DNA of 64,000 nt from Podospora pseudocomata (GCF_035222375.1 NC_085891.1:186001-250000); one strand, 5' to 3'. Shown: positions 36,201 through 47,869, numbered from the stretch's first letter. Notes: a model not told the origin generated them from the letters alone. Program-made: numbers and translations.

Positions 36201-36616
36201 CCAGTGTCCACATCCAGAGATAGGGCTGGCGATCTCCCAGTGGGTCCGGCAGCTTGGCGGACTATTGAGATCGACGACGGCAAACTCCAGAAGACGAGTG
36301 TCCAGGTTTGTAAGTGCCTGTCTTGGAAGAAATCGCTGTGCTCATCTCCGTCAAGAACGGCATCATCCGGGTCAGGTTTGATTGTCACGAGACAGGTATA
36401 TAAATCTCATGATGGCCTCGAGTAGAGACACATTCCCTTTTCTCATCCTCATCATCTTCACCCTCACCGCCGCCCTTCCCAACTAGTATTCCCCCTAATC
36501 AATAATATCCAACTCCAGTCGCTCTTTCGAGACTCCCCCATCCCTTAGTATTGCCTTAATATCATCTTTAATCACCACCACCAGCAGCACCATCCACAAA
36601 ACACCAAACAATCAAG
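33249..36616. other. 3.4-kb intergenic region with T-rich tracts; TATA box at 36397-36405
   Basis: No gene supported. Homopolymer T runs (33311-33319, 33359-33370) follow the subtilisin stop. CCTACCTAGGTACTT at about 34227-34241 carries the recurrent CCTAGGTA motif. TATATAAAT at 36397-36405 lies about 210 bp before the ATG of the collagen-like gene, with a C/T-rich leader after it (CTCATCCTCATCATCTTCACC). Confidence 0.5.
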
Positions 36617-37974
36617 ATGAAGTTTCTCAACGCCGCCATCGCCGCCGCCAGCTTCGGGTCCGTCCTCGCTGCGCCCGCCATTGACGCCCGCCATGACAAG
36701 CCTACTGCCACGGTGACTGTCCCAGCTGATTGCCCATGCAACACTGGCTCTCCTGCCGGCGGCAGCAGCATCAGCCTCCCTACCAACCTTCCCTCGGTTT
36801 CTGTCCCGGTCAACATCATCCCCTCAACCTCTTGCACAGATGATGCCGCTTCTTCAACAGGCGCTCCAGGCACTCCCGGCACTCCCAACATCCCCGGCAT
36901 TCCTAATGTTCCGGGCACCCCCAATGTCCCGGGTGTACCCAATGTTCCCGGCACTCCTGCTGTTCCCGATTACCCCAACGTTCCCATCGTTGATGTCGAT
37001 GTCGACGTTCCAGGCACACCTGGCACACCAGGCACACCAAACACCCCAGACATCCCAGGTGACGACAGCGACGATGACAACGACAACGACGACGACAGCA
37101 GTGACAGCGACAGCGACGACGAGGACAACAACGGTACTCCCATCGTCGATGGTGATGTAGACATTGATGTTCCTGGCACCCCTGGCACCCCTGCTATCCC
37201 CACCGCTTCTGGCAACCCTACCATCGACCTTGACGTTGTCGTTAGCCCCATCGTGGACCTCGATGTTGAGATCACTATTCCTGCCATTACTGCTGATGTC
37301 GATGTTAACGTTGTCATTGCCGACCTCGTTGCCATCATCGTCCAGATTGAGGCTCAGGTCCAGACCGATATCCAGCTCATTCGTAAGACTCCCGGTTTTC
37401 ATCATGATCAAGACGTATATGTTGCTAACATCACGGCCTAGTTGACATTATCGGCGCTGTCGACATTGATGTTGATGCTCTCATTGCCGTCCTCATCGAC
37501 CTCCAGGCCCAGATTGACCTCCTCGTTGGCGACATCACCCCCACTCTCAACGCTCTCCTCCTCAACGTTGACCTCCTTGTTGACCTCAACCTCGCTGTCG
37601 TCCTCGACCTCGTTGCCGATGTCCAGGCTCTCCTTGGCGAGATTGAAGTTACCGTCCAGGGTCTCCTTGCCCTCGATGCTGGTACGTCTTGCCGCCCACT
37701 AGCTGCCCCCACAACTCAGATAGAGATGCTAACATGCCAATCAGACATCCTCCTCGTCATCTCCGCCAACCTCGAGGTTATCCTCGGCCTCGTTGTCGAC
37801 ATCTCTGTCCCCATTGTTGACGTTGTCGTTGACATCGTTGCCAACGTCGGTGCCTCTGTTGGTGCCGTTGTTGCCGGCGTTGTTGCCGACATCCAGGTCG
37901 TCCTCGATGCCATCGTCGACCTCACTGCCCTCCTCCGGGTGGACCTTGGCACCATCGTTGCCCTCCGCAAGTAA
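36617..37974 (+). CDS. Secreted collagen-like and Val/Ile/Asp-repeat protein, unknown function
   Basis: Exons: 36617-37382, 37442-37681, 37745-37974; about 411 residues. Introns are 59 and 63 bp, GT-AG, phase 1 each; together they keep a single repeat register. Order: signal peptide (about 1-18, AAIAAASFGSVLAAPA); a short Cys-bearing segment (DCPCN); collagen-like Pro-Gly-Thr/Asn repeats at about 80-145 (PGTPGTPNIPGIPNVPG); a pure Asp/Ser/Asn acidic stretch (about 150-178); a second short PGTPG block; then about 210 residues of hydrophobic aliphatic sequence with regularly spaced Asp (IVDLDVEI, VADVQALL, IVDVVVDIVANV). The tail could form long amphipathic helices or beta rods. I recognise no family. 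A matrix, wall or adhesive protein is a guess. The strong TATA and leader suggest high expression. Confidence 0.8.
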
Positions 37975-38815
37975 ATTGCAATTCTGAGCTTACTGATGAA
38001 GGAACAAAGGGGTTGTTGGTCATGAGACATGCATATGACTAAAAGGGATTGGGTTAATTCCCGGCTGCTAGAGTAGAAGCTGGGTTGCGAGCAGGAGTTG
38101 GTTTTCAGCTGTTCCTTGTCAGGGTCTTTTCTTTTTTTGTCGATAGTTTGTGCTTTTGTATACTCAGATTGTAATTTTGATTGTCTTGTGTGTTTTGCCA
38201 GAACTAGTTCCTTGTTCTCTTCGTGCTTTGTGAACAGTCAACCAACCCAACTCAGGGGCATCGGCATTTGTCAGTCCCGCAATGACATCAGAGCCACCTT
38301 GAGGTTGGTGAAGCGCGAGGCTTGCATCCGTCAAAGTTTGTCTACACTTTGGACGAGTCGGTGAGTTTCGGCGCCGGCGCTAGAGATTCGCAAAAACCAC
38401 CCACCAAACAAATCACACCCGTTCAGGTGCTGGATGGAAAATTAAGGAAGGAACGATGCGAGGGTTTCTAGGGGGCCAGACTCAGCTTCACATGCTTCGG
38501 GAACTTGACCATCGCGGCTGATGGTCCCCCAAAAAGGTCTGGCCCCGTCAGAAATAAGTTAGTGTTTTCATCCTCCCCATCACCCCTTTGCCGGCTGGCT
38601 GAACATCAGTTGCCTGGCAATATCCCAGGCTGTCACGACTCAACGCTTCCCTTCGGTTTCATTGGCCTCTTTTCGAGTCGCGGGTGTCCCCTTTTCCTTC
38701 TCCATTAGGAAGCTGGTACCCCAGCATCAAATGGCCGCGGCCACCCATTCATTGTCACCCATTATCCTCCATGTTGTCCCCTTGACTGGGAGCACGACAT
38801 TGACAGCCGCGGATT
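37975..38815. other. Intergenic region
   Basis: 3' flank of the collagen-like gene and promoter of the next gene. The DNA at 38110-38220 is T-rich. No gene seen. Confidence 0.5.
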
Positions 38816-40507
38816 ATGGCTGATACTATCGAGCCCGTGGCTCGCCCACCGCCACCACCCAACTTCAACACACTTGCTGAGATTCAGCAAGAGGCAGAGT
38901 CACCAACACCGGCACCTTTCATCCGTCTGATACAATCTCCTGTTCCCCAAAGCGGCGACATACCAGCCGCCACCTTCAGAGTACCTTGTGCAACACTCCT
39001 CCGACCGAGCAAAGATCCAGCCCGCAAAATCCATTCAGTTTTTGAAGCAAAACTCCGAAACAACATGCTGCCCGCTTTGGGCTTTGTCGAGCTGGCCAAC
39101 GCAGGTGACGTCGCCGCCAACGTGTACAACTCGACACCAATACCTATTACCATTGTGACCTGCATGATTGCTGGTGGTACCGCCTGCTTCAGCCTGCTCT
39201 TCTTCCTCATATACGACGCGACTCGAAGCTGGAAAAACATCTGTGGACTCAGGGTTGAAAGGCGGTTTCTGCAAGACCTACAAAAGGCTGAGGACGAGCA
39301 GCAAGACTTGGAAAAGAGAAGTGCCGGCGCAGGCATTGCCCGTTCATTCTCTGGCTCCCATACCAGTGGTTCGAGCAAAGAAAAAAGAGCTGATGACGCT
39401 GCAAGGAACTGGGGCAGAACCCTGGCTTGCTTTCTCCATATTAACAACCAGGACCTCCGTTCCGAAATTGTCTACCGCTTCGGCATGGACATTGTCATCG
39501 GCGTCGGTATACTGCTGGTCAGTGCTGGCACCTGGATGGCCACCCGGGGCGAAGACCCCTATCTTTTTGATCTCTCTAACCTCCTCACTGGCTTCCTCGG
39601 CAACTCCCCACTCGCCTTTTACGCAGTCATCAACATGCTCTGGGCAGTCTACCTCGACAACGACCAACGCAAGAAAACACGCATGGTCGCCTCGTCTCTC
39701 TATTCCGACTTTCCCCCCGGACGTTCCTATGTAGGCGACCGCCTCGAACACATGGTCTCCACCAGAGCCAACTACCTGCGCATCCACTTCCTGCTCAACG
39801 GGCTACCCGGTCTGATAGCAGGCGCCATGTCCCTCGCTGCGGCGACGCAGTGGTGGGCTTATGTAGTGCTGATCCCTTGCATCGTCAACTCGGTCATGGC
39901 CAACCGGCTGTGGCGGCACAAGATCGGCTATGACCGGCCGTTCTTGACCAACATCGATCTAAAACCCCTCAGCCGAGACGAGCTGCTTGAATCCCTACTC
40001 TTGGTGGATAGCCGTCGGCAGAATTTGGCCGCGACGAGGTGGGCGGCGATCACGATGCCGTTTTGTCCGTTACTGCAGTACATTGTACAGTTCAACCTCT
40101 TTGAGCAGTTTTGTCTCCGACTGCTGTCGAAGAACCCCGACATGACCAGACGTTACTTCCAGGGTGGTGTCGAAAATGAGCTGGGCGGGGGGACGGCAAC
40201 GGTGACGATTGACGCGTACCAAGTGTTGAAACTGGCTGAACTCGAGCCATGTACAAGAGATGTGGTCACCCAGGCCGCGAGGGACACGATCTGGTTTGAC
40301 GCGAAACGTGGATTGGAGTCGAGGGAGAGGTGGCTGATTGAGATTCTGGAGGTGTACCTCGTGCTGGGGGCGGTTGAAAATGATGGAGGCCGTGATACGC
40401 GGCCTTCAACATCGTCGTTTACAGAGAAGAAGTCGGGGTCTGTCAACTCGCTGTCTGAACAGGAAGACGTCAATGAGAAGCTTGAGATCAGTTTCAGCAG
40501 AGAGTAA
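38816..40507 (+). CDS. Multi-pass integral membrane protein, unknown function
   Basis: A single exon of 563 residues. The first about 95 residues are proline-rich and polar with no signal peptide. Hydrophobic segments lie at about 110-135 (ITIVTCMIAGGTACFSLLFFLIY), 222-242 (MDIVIGVGILLVSAGTW), 258-280 and 318-360 (a likely pair, FLLNGLPGLIAGAMSL and AYVVLIPCIVNSVMA). The loop at about 136-215 is charged and partly coiled. The C-terminal about 180 residues are soluble and helical, ending in a Ser/Thr/Glu-rich tail. No transporter or enzyme signature is visible. It resembles uncharacterised membrane proteins found in many filamentous fungi. The start is the first ATG in frame and has an A at -3. 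Confidence 0.78.
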   Translation: MADTIEPVARPPPPPNFNTLAEIQQEAESPTPAPFIRLIQSPVPQSGDIPAATFRVPCATLLRPSKDPARKIHSVFEAKLRNNMLPALGFVELANAGDVAANVYNSTPIPITIVTCMIAGGTACFSLLFFLIYDATRSWKNICGLRVERRFLQDLQKAEDEQQDLEKRSAGAGIARSFSGSHTSGSSKEKRADDAARNWGRTLACFLHINNQDLRSEIVYRFGMDIVIGVGILLVSAGTWMATRGEDPYLFDLSNLLTGFLGNSPLAFYAVINMLWAVYLDNDQRKKTRMVASSLYSDFPPGRSYVGDRLEHMVSTRANYLRIHFLLNGLPGLIAGAMSLAAATQWWAYVVLIPCIVNSVMANRLWRHKIGYDRPFLTNIDLKPLSRDELLESLLLVDSRRQNLAATRWAAITMPFCPLLQYIVQFNLFEQFCLRLLSKNPDMTRRYFQGGVENELGGGTATVTIDAYQVLKLAELEPCTRDVVTQAARDTIWFDAKRGLESRERWLIEILEVYLVLGAVENDGGRDTRPSTSSFTEKKSGSVNSLSEQEDVNEKLEISFSRE

Positions 40508-40741
40508 TGGAAAACGAAACCGAACAAACACATGCTACGAATTCCTACAAGAGGTTATGTCAGTCGGCGTATTCCAGCGTATCTGTTACTTACGGTCCTG
40601 GTGTGGGTGGAATCTAGTCTCACACAATTCGGAACACGCCGGTCTCGATGTTGGTAAAAGGCAACGCAGCTTCCCGTTTCTCGTTCGTATTTTCCCGCTA
40701 CATCTCCCACGGTTCACCAAGCCATTGCACAACCCCCGCCC

Positions 40742-41426
40742 TCAGAGCTCCTTCTTCTCGGACCCATTCTTCACCACCTCGCTGTACGTTGGCTCGTCTT
40801 CGGTCTCAGCACCAGCAAGCCCATCAATGATCTCCTTCCCAAACCCATAGATAAACTGCGTCGCCGGAAAAACAAGCCACAGCCCACTGCCAGTTTCGTT
40901 AGTATACACACCCTCAATGTCCAGCCACCAGCCACAAGCACAAAAAGCAAACTTACTTCGGCACCACCCAAAGAACCACCAGCCTAAAGAGATCGTTCTG
41001 CCCAATGTTCTCATACCCCGAACAAATCTCATTCAGCCAATACAGCACAGTCTTGCTCTCGGTCATAACCCCGGCCGCAAAACCAGTCAACACCGCCGCC
41101 GCCGCCCTCTTTCCCCTAATCTCCCCAGTAACCTGATCTTTACTCGTCCACCAAATCCAAGCATACACGAGGTACATGGCCGTCTCGATGGCGTTCATCC
41201 AGCTCTGTGCAGCCGGGAACCCAGACCCGGCGTGCCACTGCTTCCAGCCGTAGTTGCCGTCCACCTCGCCGTAGAGCGCGTAGGGTACCCAGAAGGGCGA
41301 GTGTATGGACCCGCCAGGCATTGTGTGAGGCCGGAATATGACATAAAAAAAGTCCCAGGTCACGGCGGGGAGGGAGAAAGCGAGCCACAAGAGGGTCAGC
41401 TGGGTTGGGGTGTGGGTAAATGTCAT
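40742..41426 (-). CDS. EXPERA/emopamil-binding-like membrane protein
   Basis: Exons in transcript order: 41426-40957 and 40886-40742; intron 70 bp (GTAAGT..GGCAG, phase 2, branch TACTAACG); 204 residues. Four to five hydrophobic segments, with the conserved-looking blocks WDFFYVIFRPHTMPGG, YGWKQWHAGSGFPAAQSWMN and ETAMYLVYAW. The Trp/His/Glu/Asn pattern in membrane helices is like EXPERA-domain proteins (sterol delta8-delta7 isomerase, TMEM97, TM6SF). The C-terminus is short, charged and Glu/Lys-rich, ending KKEL, which resembles an ER-retention type tail. Possible ER-membrane sterol or lipid isomerase; substrate unknown. The assignment to EXPERA rests on pattern recall, not a search. Confidence 0.62.
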
Positions 41427-42048
41427 TTTTTGCAGTTGTTGGTATGCAATATTGTATCTCCGTGGGGGCGATTGAGGATTGACAACGAGGACAGCAATGT
41501 TGATGAATAAATATTAAAGGGTGGAGATGAAACAACAGCAAGAGGGAGTGGACATGCCAGCTTACTTAGCCCATCTCATCTATTCCGCTTCCATGACATC
41601 GGATGACTTGCGTTGCCTTGATGTGTGAAGCATGAACATGCCGAAAATGAGGGGCTGTCCAATCAGCAGCCAGTCTTGTTGGTCAACAGGCACGTCCGTG
41701 ACCAAAAGAGCCCAGACAAGACATCGATAATATGGAACTTGTGATGCTATTGGTCCGCCAAGAATGTAACTCAACCTCGTCTTTTTGAGCACGGGGGTGG
41801 GATTGGCTGATGTCACAGACGCCCCTGGTTCAAAAGTTCCCGAGGCCAAGAGAACATCTTTAATTGACTGATCGTGGAGATGGTTGCGCATCCCAACATG
41901 TCATAATCGTCCACCCTTCCAACAAGATATGTATAATAGCAACTTCCAATCCGGGTGATATCAATACTCGATTCCTTCCTCACGCCCGCCCTTCGAGATC
42001 CTAACCATGCCCGCCAAACCTTGCTAGCAGTGGCCCAAAACCTCGAAC
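41427..42048. other. Intergenic region
   Basis: Upstream of the EXPERA-like gene and 3' of the GPI-type gene (both minus). The frame 41891-41580 (minus) has no support. Nothing else seen. Confidence 0.45.
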
Positions 42049-42661
42049 TCAGAGCGCCAAAGCCAGGAGAAAGCCAACCGCCATTGCCTTGAGGCTTCTA
42101 GACACAGGGTCAGCAAATCTGCTCAAGCCATAGGGATATGGGCACGTACCGGCCAAAAAGCCCATTCGTGTCAGCAGCTTGATTTGTCGAATTGGTCGTC
42201 GTGGGGGCAGACTGGGTAGCTGTTGATACCTCTGGAGAGCCTGTGCCTGATGCAGCCGACGATGTCGCAGAATCTTGAGAGGTGGCAGACAAAGTCAAGT
42301 TCGAGTTGGCCGTAGGAGCGGTCAAGTTGGATACCACGCTCGTGATGTTGGCAAGGATAGAGCTTGTGAGTTCCGACAGTTGGGACGCGTCAATGGGTGG
42401 CAAGGTGACCTCCAAATCGCCAAGGCTGTTTCCGGGCGTGAAGGTGACGGTGGCCTGAGGTGGTTTCTGCTGGTTGCTGTACACTGTGACGGTGCTGAGG
42501 CCGACAGTGGTGAGCTGAGCCAGCTGCTGGGTCCCGTTGGTCAACCCGTTGCCAACGATCACGGTGGCTGTTGTCGCGGCCACAGTGACGAGGGACACGT
42601 TGTCGGCCCTGGCGAGAGCGGCGGTGAGCAGGGCTCCGTGAAGAAGCATTGTCGGGAACAT
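42049..42661 (-). CDS. Small secreted Ser/Thr-rich protein with GPI-type tail
   Basis: Exons in transcript order: 42661-42150 and 42097-42049; intron 52 bp (GTACGT..CTAG, phase 2); 186 residues. N-terminal signal peptide (about 1-19, LLHGALLTAALARA). The middle is rich in Ser, Thr, Asn and Gln with several N-X-S/T sequons, consistent with a heavily glycosylated wall protein. The short second exon supplies RSLKAMAVGFLLALAL, a hydrophobic C-terminus ending at the stop, the usual signal for GPI attachment; the omega site would lie near the TNSTNQAADTNG stretch. Reading through without the splice gives a polar tail, so the intron is strongly favoured. No enzyme motif. It lies beside another GPI-type gene (43511-44258) in the same orientation. 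Confidence 0.72.
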
Positions 42662-43510
42662 CTTGAGAGGGCCGATGGTGAGGAGGCCGTGATGCGTATT
42701 TGTCGGCCGAAGGACGAGGCAGATGGGATACTAGCTGAATCGGAATGTTGAGAGACAAGTTGGAATAGCGGCTCGATGTATTCATTTGGTTGTGGAGAGG
42801 AATCTTGCAACACGGGGGAGAAGACAGGACCGGGGAGAAAGCCTTCCACATTCAGCTTCCTAACCAAATTCCGCCCAAGTCACCCGGATGCAGGACCGCA
42901 GAGTGGGAGGCACCTTCCTCATCAAAGGCAACTGAAGGCAGCAGCCTGGCAATGGCATCATCCACCCTGTTTCCAGCTGCGCCCAAGTACCTAACAAACC
43001 AACGGGAAGCTCCGAACCCCGTCTATGACCACTCTGCGGACTGGCTGTGGCAGAAGAGAGAGAACATGATGGCCTTGTGCTTGTTTGACGATAGGGACGA
43101 CAAGTGGACGACCACATTTGGATATTCCCCGCGAACAGGAGGTGGTCGTGGGTGACCGCAGGCTCCTTCCTGAACACACCGTGGGGTTCGGGGGTCGGTG
43201 ACGGGAGTTGGTGGAGTCTTGTCGAATTTGTACGAGCATGTTCAGTCGAGACTTCCTGACTGGCCAGCTCAGGTGCCAGTGGCGGGCCTGAATAGTGGAA
43301 GTTGCTTGCTTGATGCTGTGGCAGGAGCGTTGGGCGATATGTAGGTAGGTACTTCAACTCTGAGCAATTCTCAGCTGCATAACTGAGAGCAGAACCACGG
43401 CACTGTGAGATAAACTTGAACAGGAAATTGGTATCATGATGTAAAAAAATGCTCGGTGTATACAAAATGTAACTGACATGGCCCATCAACCGCCCCTTGA
43501 CTATACCTCT
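42662..43510. other. Intergenic region between two GPI-type genes
   Basis: No gene supported. Frames such as 43489-42860 (minus) have no motif. GTAGGTAGGTAC at about 43341-43352 is another copy of the recurrent TAGGTA motif. Confidence 0.45.
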
Positions 43511-44258
43511 TTACAGCAAAGCAGCACCGACGAGAAGCATCACGCCTGTGAGAGCGAAGCTTCCAAACGATACCCTCTCGCCCATCATTGGTGCGGCGGC
43601 ACTGGGTTGTGAGGTGGTTGCCGCCGGAGCCGGCGCCGTGGTTTCCGACCCGCTGGACCCCGAATTGGACGATGAGCCAACGAGCGCCGACAGTGTGTCA
43701 TCCGGCTGGAAGGATGCCGTGACGGCGCTGCCGTTGACACAAGAGCCGCCGGGGGCTGACGCGGAACCAGACACGAAGTTGACAGCGGCGCACTGTTCCC
43801 TGTGTTAGCGTATCGAGATACCGGGACATGTCGGGGATTTTGGCTCATACCGCGTATAGAATGCCATCGCCAGCATTGCCGCTGATGCCTAGAAACCCCT
43901 TCTTCCCAGCCCACTCGCCGGGCACTGTCACAACAGGCTCGCAGAAGTTACCACGCCCAGTTTGTTGCACAATGGGGAACAGCTGCTCCCAGTCGCCGCC
44001 GGCTTTGGGGTCAAGGGTACCACGGATCAACCAATTGCCCTGAGCATGCCCATTGAATAGTTGTACGTAGTCGCCTTCGACGTGGAAATCGGTCGCCGTG
44101 TTTTGATCAATGTCGGCATTGGCACCACCGCATGGTGCCGTGGCCTGCGAGCTGCTCTCAGCCGTCAGAGGGGAGGGGTGTTGAAGCTCGAAGTGGGCAT
44201 TGGCCGTTGTCGACAGGAGAAGGAGGCCGGCAGCGAGAACGGATCTGAGAGACGCCAT
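43511..44258 (-). CDS. BIM1/X325-like copper-binding GPI-anchored protein
   Basis: Exons in transcript order: 44258-43851 and 43792-43511; intron 58 bp (GTATGA..CAG, phase 0); 229 residues. Signal peptide about 1-21 ends so that the mature protein begins His-Phe-Glu-Leu, placing a histidine at position 1 like LPMO-related X325 proteins, where the amino-terminal His helps bind Cu(II). The domain continues with HPSPL, TAPCGG, the Cys in NFCEPV and, after splicing, CAAVNF and SCVNGS, giving a plausible set of paired cysteines. A Ser/Gly/Ala/Pro-rich stalk and a hydrophobic end ([13 protein letters not shown]) indicate a GPI anchor. Known members (Cryptococcus Bim1) aid copper import and are not active on polysaccharides. 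A TTTGCTC element lies about 45 bp upstream of the ATG on this strand. Confidence 0.83.
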
Positions 44259-45888
44259 GTTATCGTAATGAGAGACTGAAGAGTAAGGTGGAACAGGAGG
44301 AGCAAACAACAAAACAAAGGCAACGGGGCCAGGGAGAGTTTAAAGGAATTGAGGCGGAGTTCCCCTTCGAGCTCCAACAGGGGGGAGCTTAAAGAGGGAC
44401 AGTGCCGAGTCGGGAGACAGGGACCAGATGGTTGTATGGGTACGTACCTTTCTTGATCCACTTGGCGATATTTGCTATCAACCATCAACTTGACATGCGT
44501 TTCTACTTCCTATTTCATCCCATTTAGTCATGCCAATAACTCTGCCCGACAAACAAGAACTAGCCAATTGACGTCGACAGCATGCTCTCTTCTTCGCGAT
44601 ATCTCGGGAAGCATTCCATGCCGTAACACATTGATGTTGCGACTGAGAAACCGGGATCCTGGGTCACAGTGACATAAGACCAGCACCGGCAGACTCGGCA
44701 CCGCCTATGTATGCGACCTGAGCCTCCACGAAGAGGTATCTATTTAGAATCGGCCTCGCGTTGAGATGCTCGACATCGCTACATCAGGTCTCGACGTCAG
44801 TGGGAGCTGCTTGTCACCATCTGTCAAGCTTTCCGCCCAGATGTTGCGGAGCTTATCAAGACGACATCAGGTAACTGATTTCCACCAGATAATCTCAGAC
44901 AAGTCGCCTCATCACCATACCTATCTCTAGGCCGTGACATGGAGGGTTTCCCAACACATCCCAATGTTTTCTACTTAGGTATGTTTCTAGATCATCGTGT
45001 GGAGTGAGTGTACCTACTCACATATTTGAAGAAGTGAAGCATGTCGTCAGCAGTTGTGTGGGGTAGATGCATCTTGTGCATGAATAACGGCGCCAAACCG
45101 CAAATGGAAGCTGCCAGGGTCTTTGTGTGCGGGTGGTCTTTCCCCAGAGGGGCATAGGCTGGCGCGGGGCGAGGGGGTTTGAGCAAATTCTGGGCCGCTA
45201 ACGATCTGATTTCTGGCAACGCCGCATCCTCATGCGCACGACAATGTCCTCTAGCCAGTGACAACTTGCTCTGCCCGTCTCAGCTTCCCTGCTGGGTGAG
45301 GATGCTGCGGCTTCACAATGATCGCAAATGATGGAACTGTGTCTGTGGTGTGTGACCTTTTCCATGCCCTGTTTGCCTATGGGGGCGGTGTCCGTCGGCT
45401 TGTGTGGGACTATGGGACACCTACACGGCAGGCGGATCTCAAATGGCTGGCATTTAGCCACCAGGGACCGGTAACTATCAGGGCCATCATCCATCGATGC
45501 TATTCTTCTTGTTTGGTGACTTTTTATCCGTTGTTAATGAAATCGCATCAAGATTATTGACCCGGCAATCCACCCCGCCGGTACTGCTGCTGAAGTTGCA
45601 CTGCGCTACTGTGTTCCATCCACTCTCGCTCACTGCTCGCCTCGCTGGCCATCTGGGTCCAGATTTTCCAGATCCCCGGAGCCTCCTTGTTTCCCGTCAT
45701 TTCCTCGCGACATTTTTTGTCCTGCGAACCCATTCATCACAGGAGACTCACGCCAGGCTAGGAGACGGATTAATGGTGAAAGAGTCAGGGTATCACAACC
45801 TCGAGCCCGGTGAAGGGAAGAGTTGGCCGACATATAAGGGAGGGCTTTGCCGCCCATTTGGTGACGGCAGCATCAAAAAGCTGTGGGA
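44259..45888. promoter_or_regulatory. Shared promoter interval between BIM1-like gene and ferric reductase, with TTTGCTC at 44300-44306
   Basis: The interval separates two divergent metal-related genes. GAGCAAA on the plus strand (TTTGCTC on the minus strand) at 44300-44306 matches the core of yeast Mac1 copper-response elements; whether it works here is unknown and it may lie within the leader. Short open frames here have no motif. Confidence 0.4.
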
Positions 45889-47869
45889 ATGGATCATGAT
45901 CATGGCTCCCACGGGGGCGGTGGGACGGGAAACACGACGTACCCTGTTACAAACGAAGAACTGGCGCAGCGGTTCTGGTACATTGTCGCGGGGTTTGTGG
46001 GCGCGTTTCTGATCTGCCGGGTTATAAACTGGTACAAGTTGGAAAGAAGGTTAGCGGTTATTCCTGACATTTCTATCAGAGCTGGACTCATGCTAACAAG
46101 GGGCACTTGTTCTCAGACTACGACGGCACACGTCGAGTTCCGTCCAATCTCCAACAAGACCGGACACGGCCTTTCTAGAGCTGTGGGCAACCTTTACGGC
46201 CGTGGTTCGTGAAGTTAGCTATCCCCAGCTGTATGTCCCAGCAAGGGGGTTTTCCTGGCTGACGCCGCCTCCAGGAGGCCGCGTCATTGTCCTGTTGGTG
46301 TACTGGATCATCGTGATTTACATGGCCACCGATGGTGCCATATTTCCAGATGTCTTTCATTGGGAACGCATTGGCTATCGCAACGCTTGGGTCACTATCA
46401 CCCAGCTGCCGCTGCTCTATCTGCTTTCTTCCAAGTGCAACGTTGTAGGCTTCATCACGGGTATCAGCCATGAGAGGCTCAACTGGCTGCACCGATGGGT
46501 GGCCCGCACCATGCTCGCCACAGGAGCTGTTCACGGCTTCTACTTTTATGCCGACTGGGCGCGTTCTGAGCTTGTCGACTATCAGATCAAGATGATGCCC
46601 ATGATCAAGTATGGGTTCGGCGCCTGGGGTCTTTTGTTATGGGCCTGTGTCTCCGGGCTGGCCCCATTGCGGCGGTTGTCCTATGAGTTCTTTGTCTTGC
46701 AACACATCCTCACTGCTGTCTTGTTGTTATGGTTGATATACGTCCACATTCCTGTCGACGCCAGATACAACCTGTGGTTTGCCATTGCGGCCCTCTGCTT
46801 CGACCGGTTTTGCCGAACAGTGATGTTGGTTTGGCAGAACGTTAAGGCGTTGCCTGACAAGAAGAGATGCACGGGAGGACAACGGATTGGGCATCAAGCC
46901 CAGGTGCGTGCGGTTGGGGACTCGATCACGGTAGTTACCATCAAGGATGTCCACTTCAAGTGGAGAGCTGGACAGCATCTTTATCTTTGGATGCCCCGAG
47001 TTGGTATTGCCGAAGCTCACCCTTACACCATTGCCTGCGCCCATCAGCTCCCCGAGACTTGCATCTGCAACAGCATTCAACTTGTCGTTCGCAAACACGG
47101 TGGATTTTCCAAACGACTGCACGAATTAGCGACCAAGGCCCAGTTGGCTGGGAAGAAGGAGAGGCTGACAGCATTTGTCTCCGGGCCGTATGGAGCGCCA
47201 CCGCGGTGGGATATTTACGAGACCATAGTACTCATCTCGGCTTCCACCGGTGCATCCTTTACGCTGCCCATTCTCGAAAGTGTGCTCCAACACAAGGGCA
47301 CAAACTGTGTCAAGAGGATTGATTTCCTCCTGACCACCAAGCAGGGCGAGGAGATTGACTTTTATGTGACGCGACTCCACGAGCTGATTGAGCATGCCAA
47401 AGGCACAGGCATCGAGCTCCACGTTCACATTGCCGTTACCCAGGGGCCGACATCGTTCCCGGTCAGCCAAGATGGCGTGACTGCCGACAGCTCGTCTGGT
47501 TCCTCTACAGGAGCCAACTTTGGACGAGGGAAGAAGGTGGCTGATGAGAAGATCACGAGCCAGAGACCATTATCCAGTCCCGGTGACATCGAACAAACAG
47601 CACGGGCGATTCCAGTGGAGCGGAAGAGGTCGAGCCACGCCAGTACGGACTCGCACGTATTTTACTCGAGTGTCCGACCAGACATTGAGGCCTACATCAG
47701 AGGACCTGTGGAGGCAACCGGGGGGGAGACCAGCGTCGTTGTATGTGGCGGCCCGAGTCTCGTTGCCAGGACAAGAAATTGCGTTGCGAGCCTATCGGAT
47801 GAACGGGCGGTTCACAAGGGAACCGGGGCACAAGGGATACAATTATTTGCTGAAGAGTACAGTTTCTAG
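45889..47869 (+). CDS. Ferric/cupric reductase transmembrane component (FRE family)
   Basis: Exons: 45889-46049 and 46117-47869; intron 67 bp (GTTAGC..TCAG, branch GCTAAC, phase 2); about 637 residues. Order: His/Gly-rich N-terminus (MDHDHGSHGGGG), one N-terminal helix, then the ferric reductase-like transmembrane core. Heme histidines are expected in LHRWVARTMLATGAVHGFYFY and LQHILTAVLLLWLIYVH (two spaced His per helix pair). The FAD-binding domain follows with HPYTIACAH (HPFT-type FAD motif), then the NAD(P)H site with SGPYGAPP and a C-terminal CGGPSLV-type motif. Expected reaction: transmembrane electron transfer from NADPH to extracellular Fe(III) or Cu(II). The N-terminal His-rich stretch may bind metal (inference). 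The ATG at 45889 follows GTGGGA and begins the His-rich segment. Confidence 0.9.

Noticed and set aside
42275-43155. Plus-strand frames across the GPI-type genes
   Set aside because: Overlap the minus-strand Ser/Thr-rich gene and have no signal of their own.
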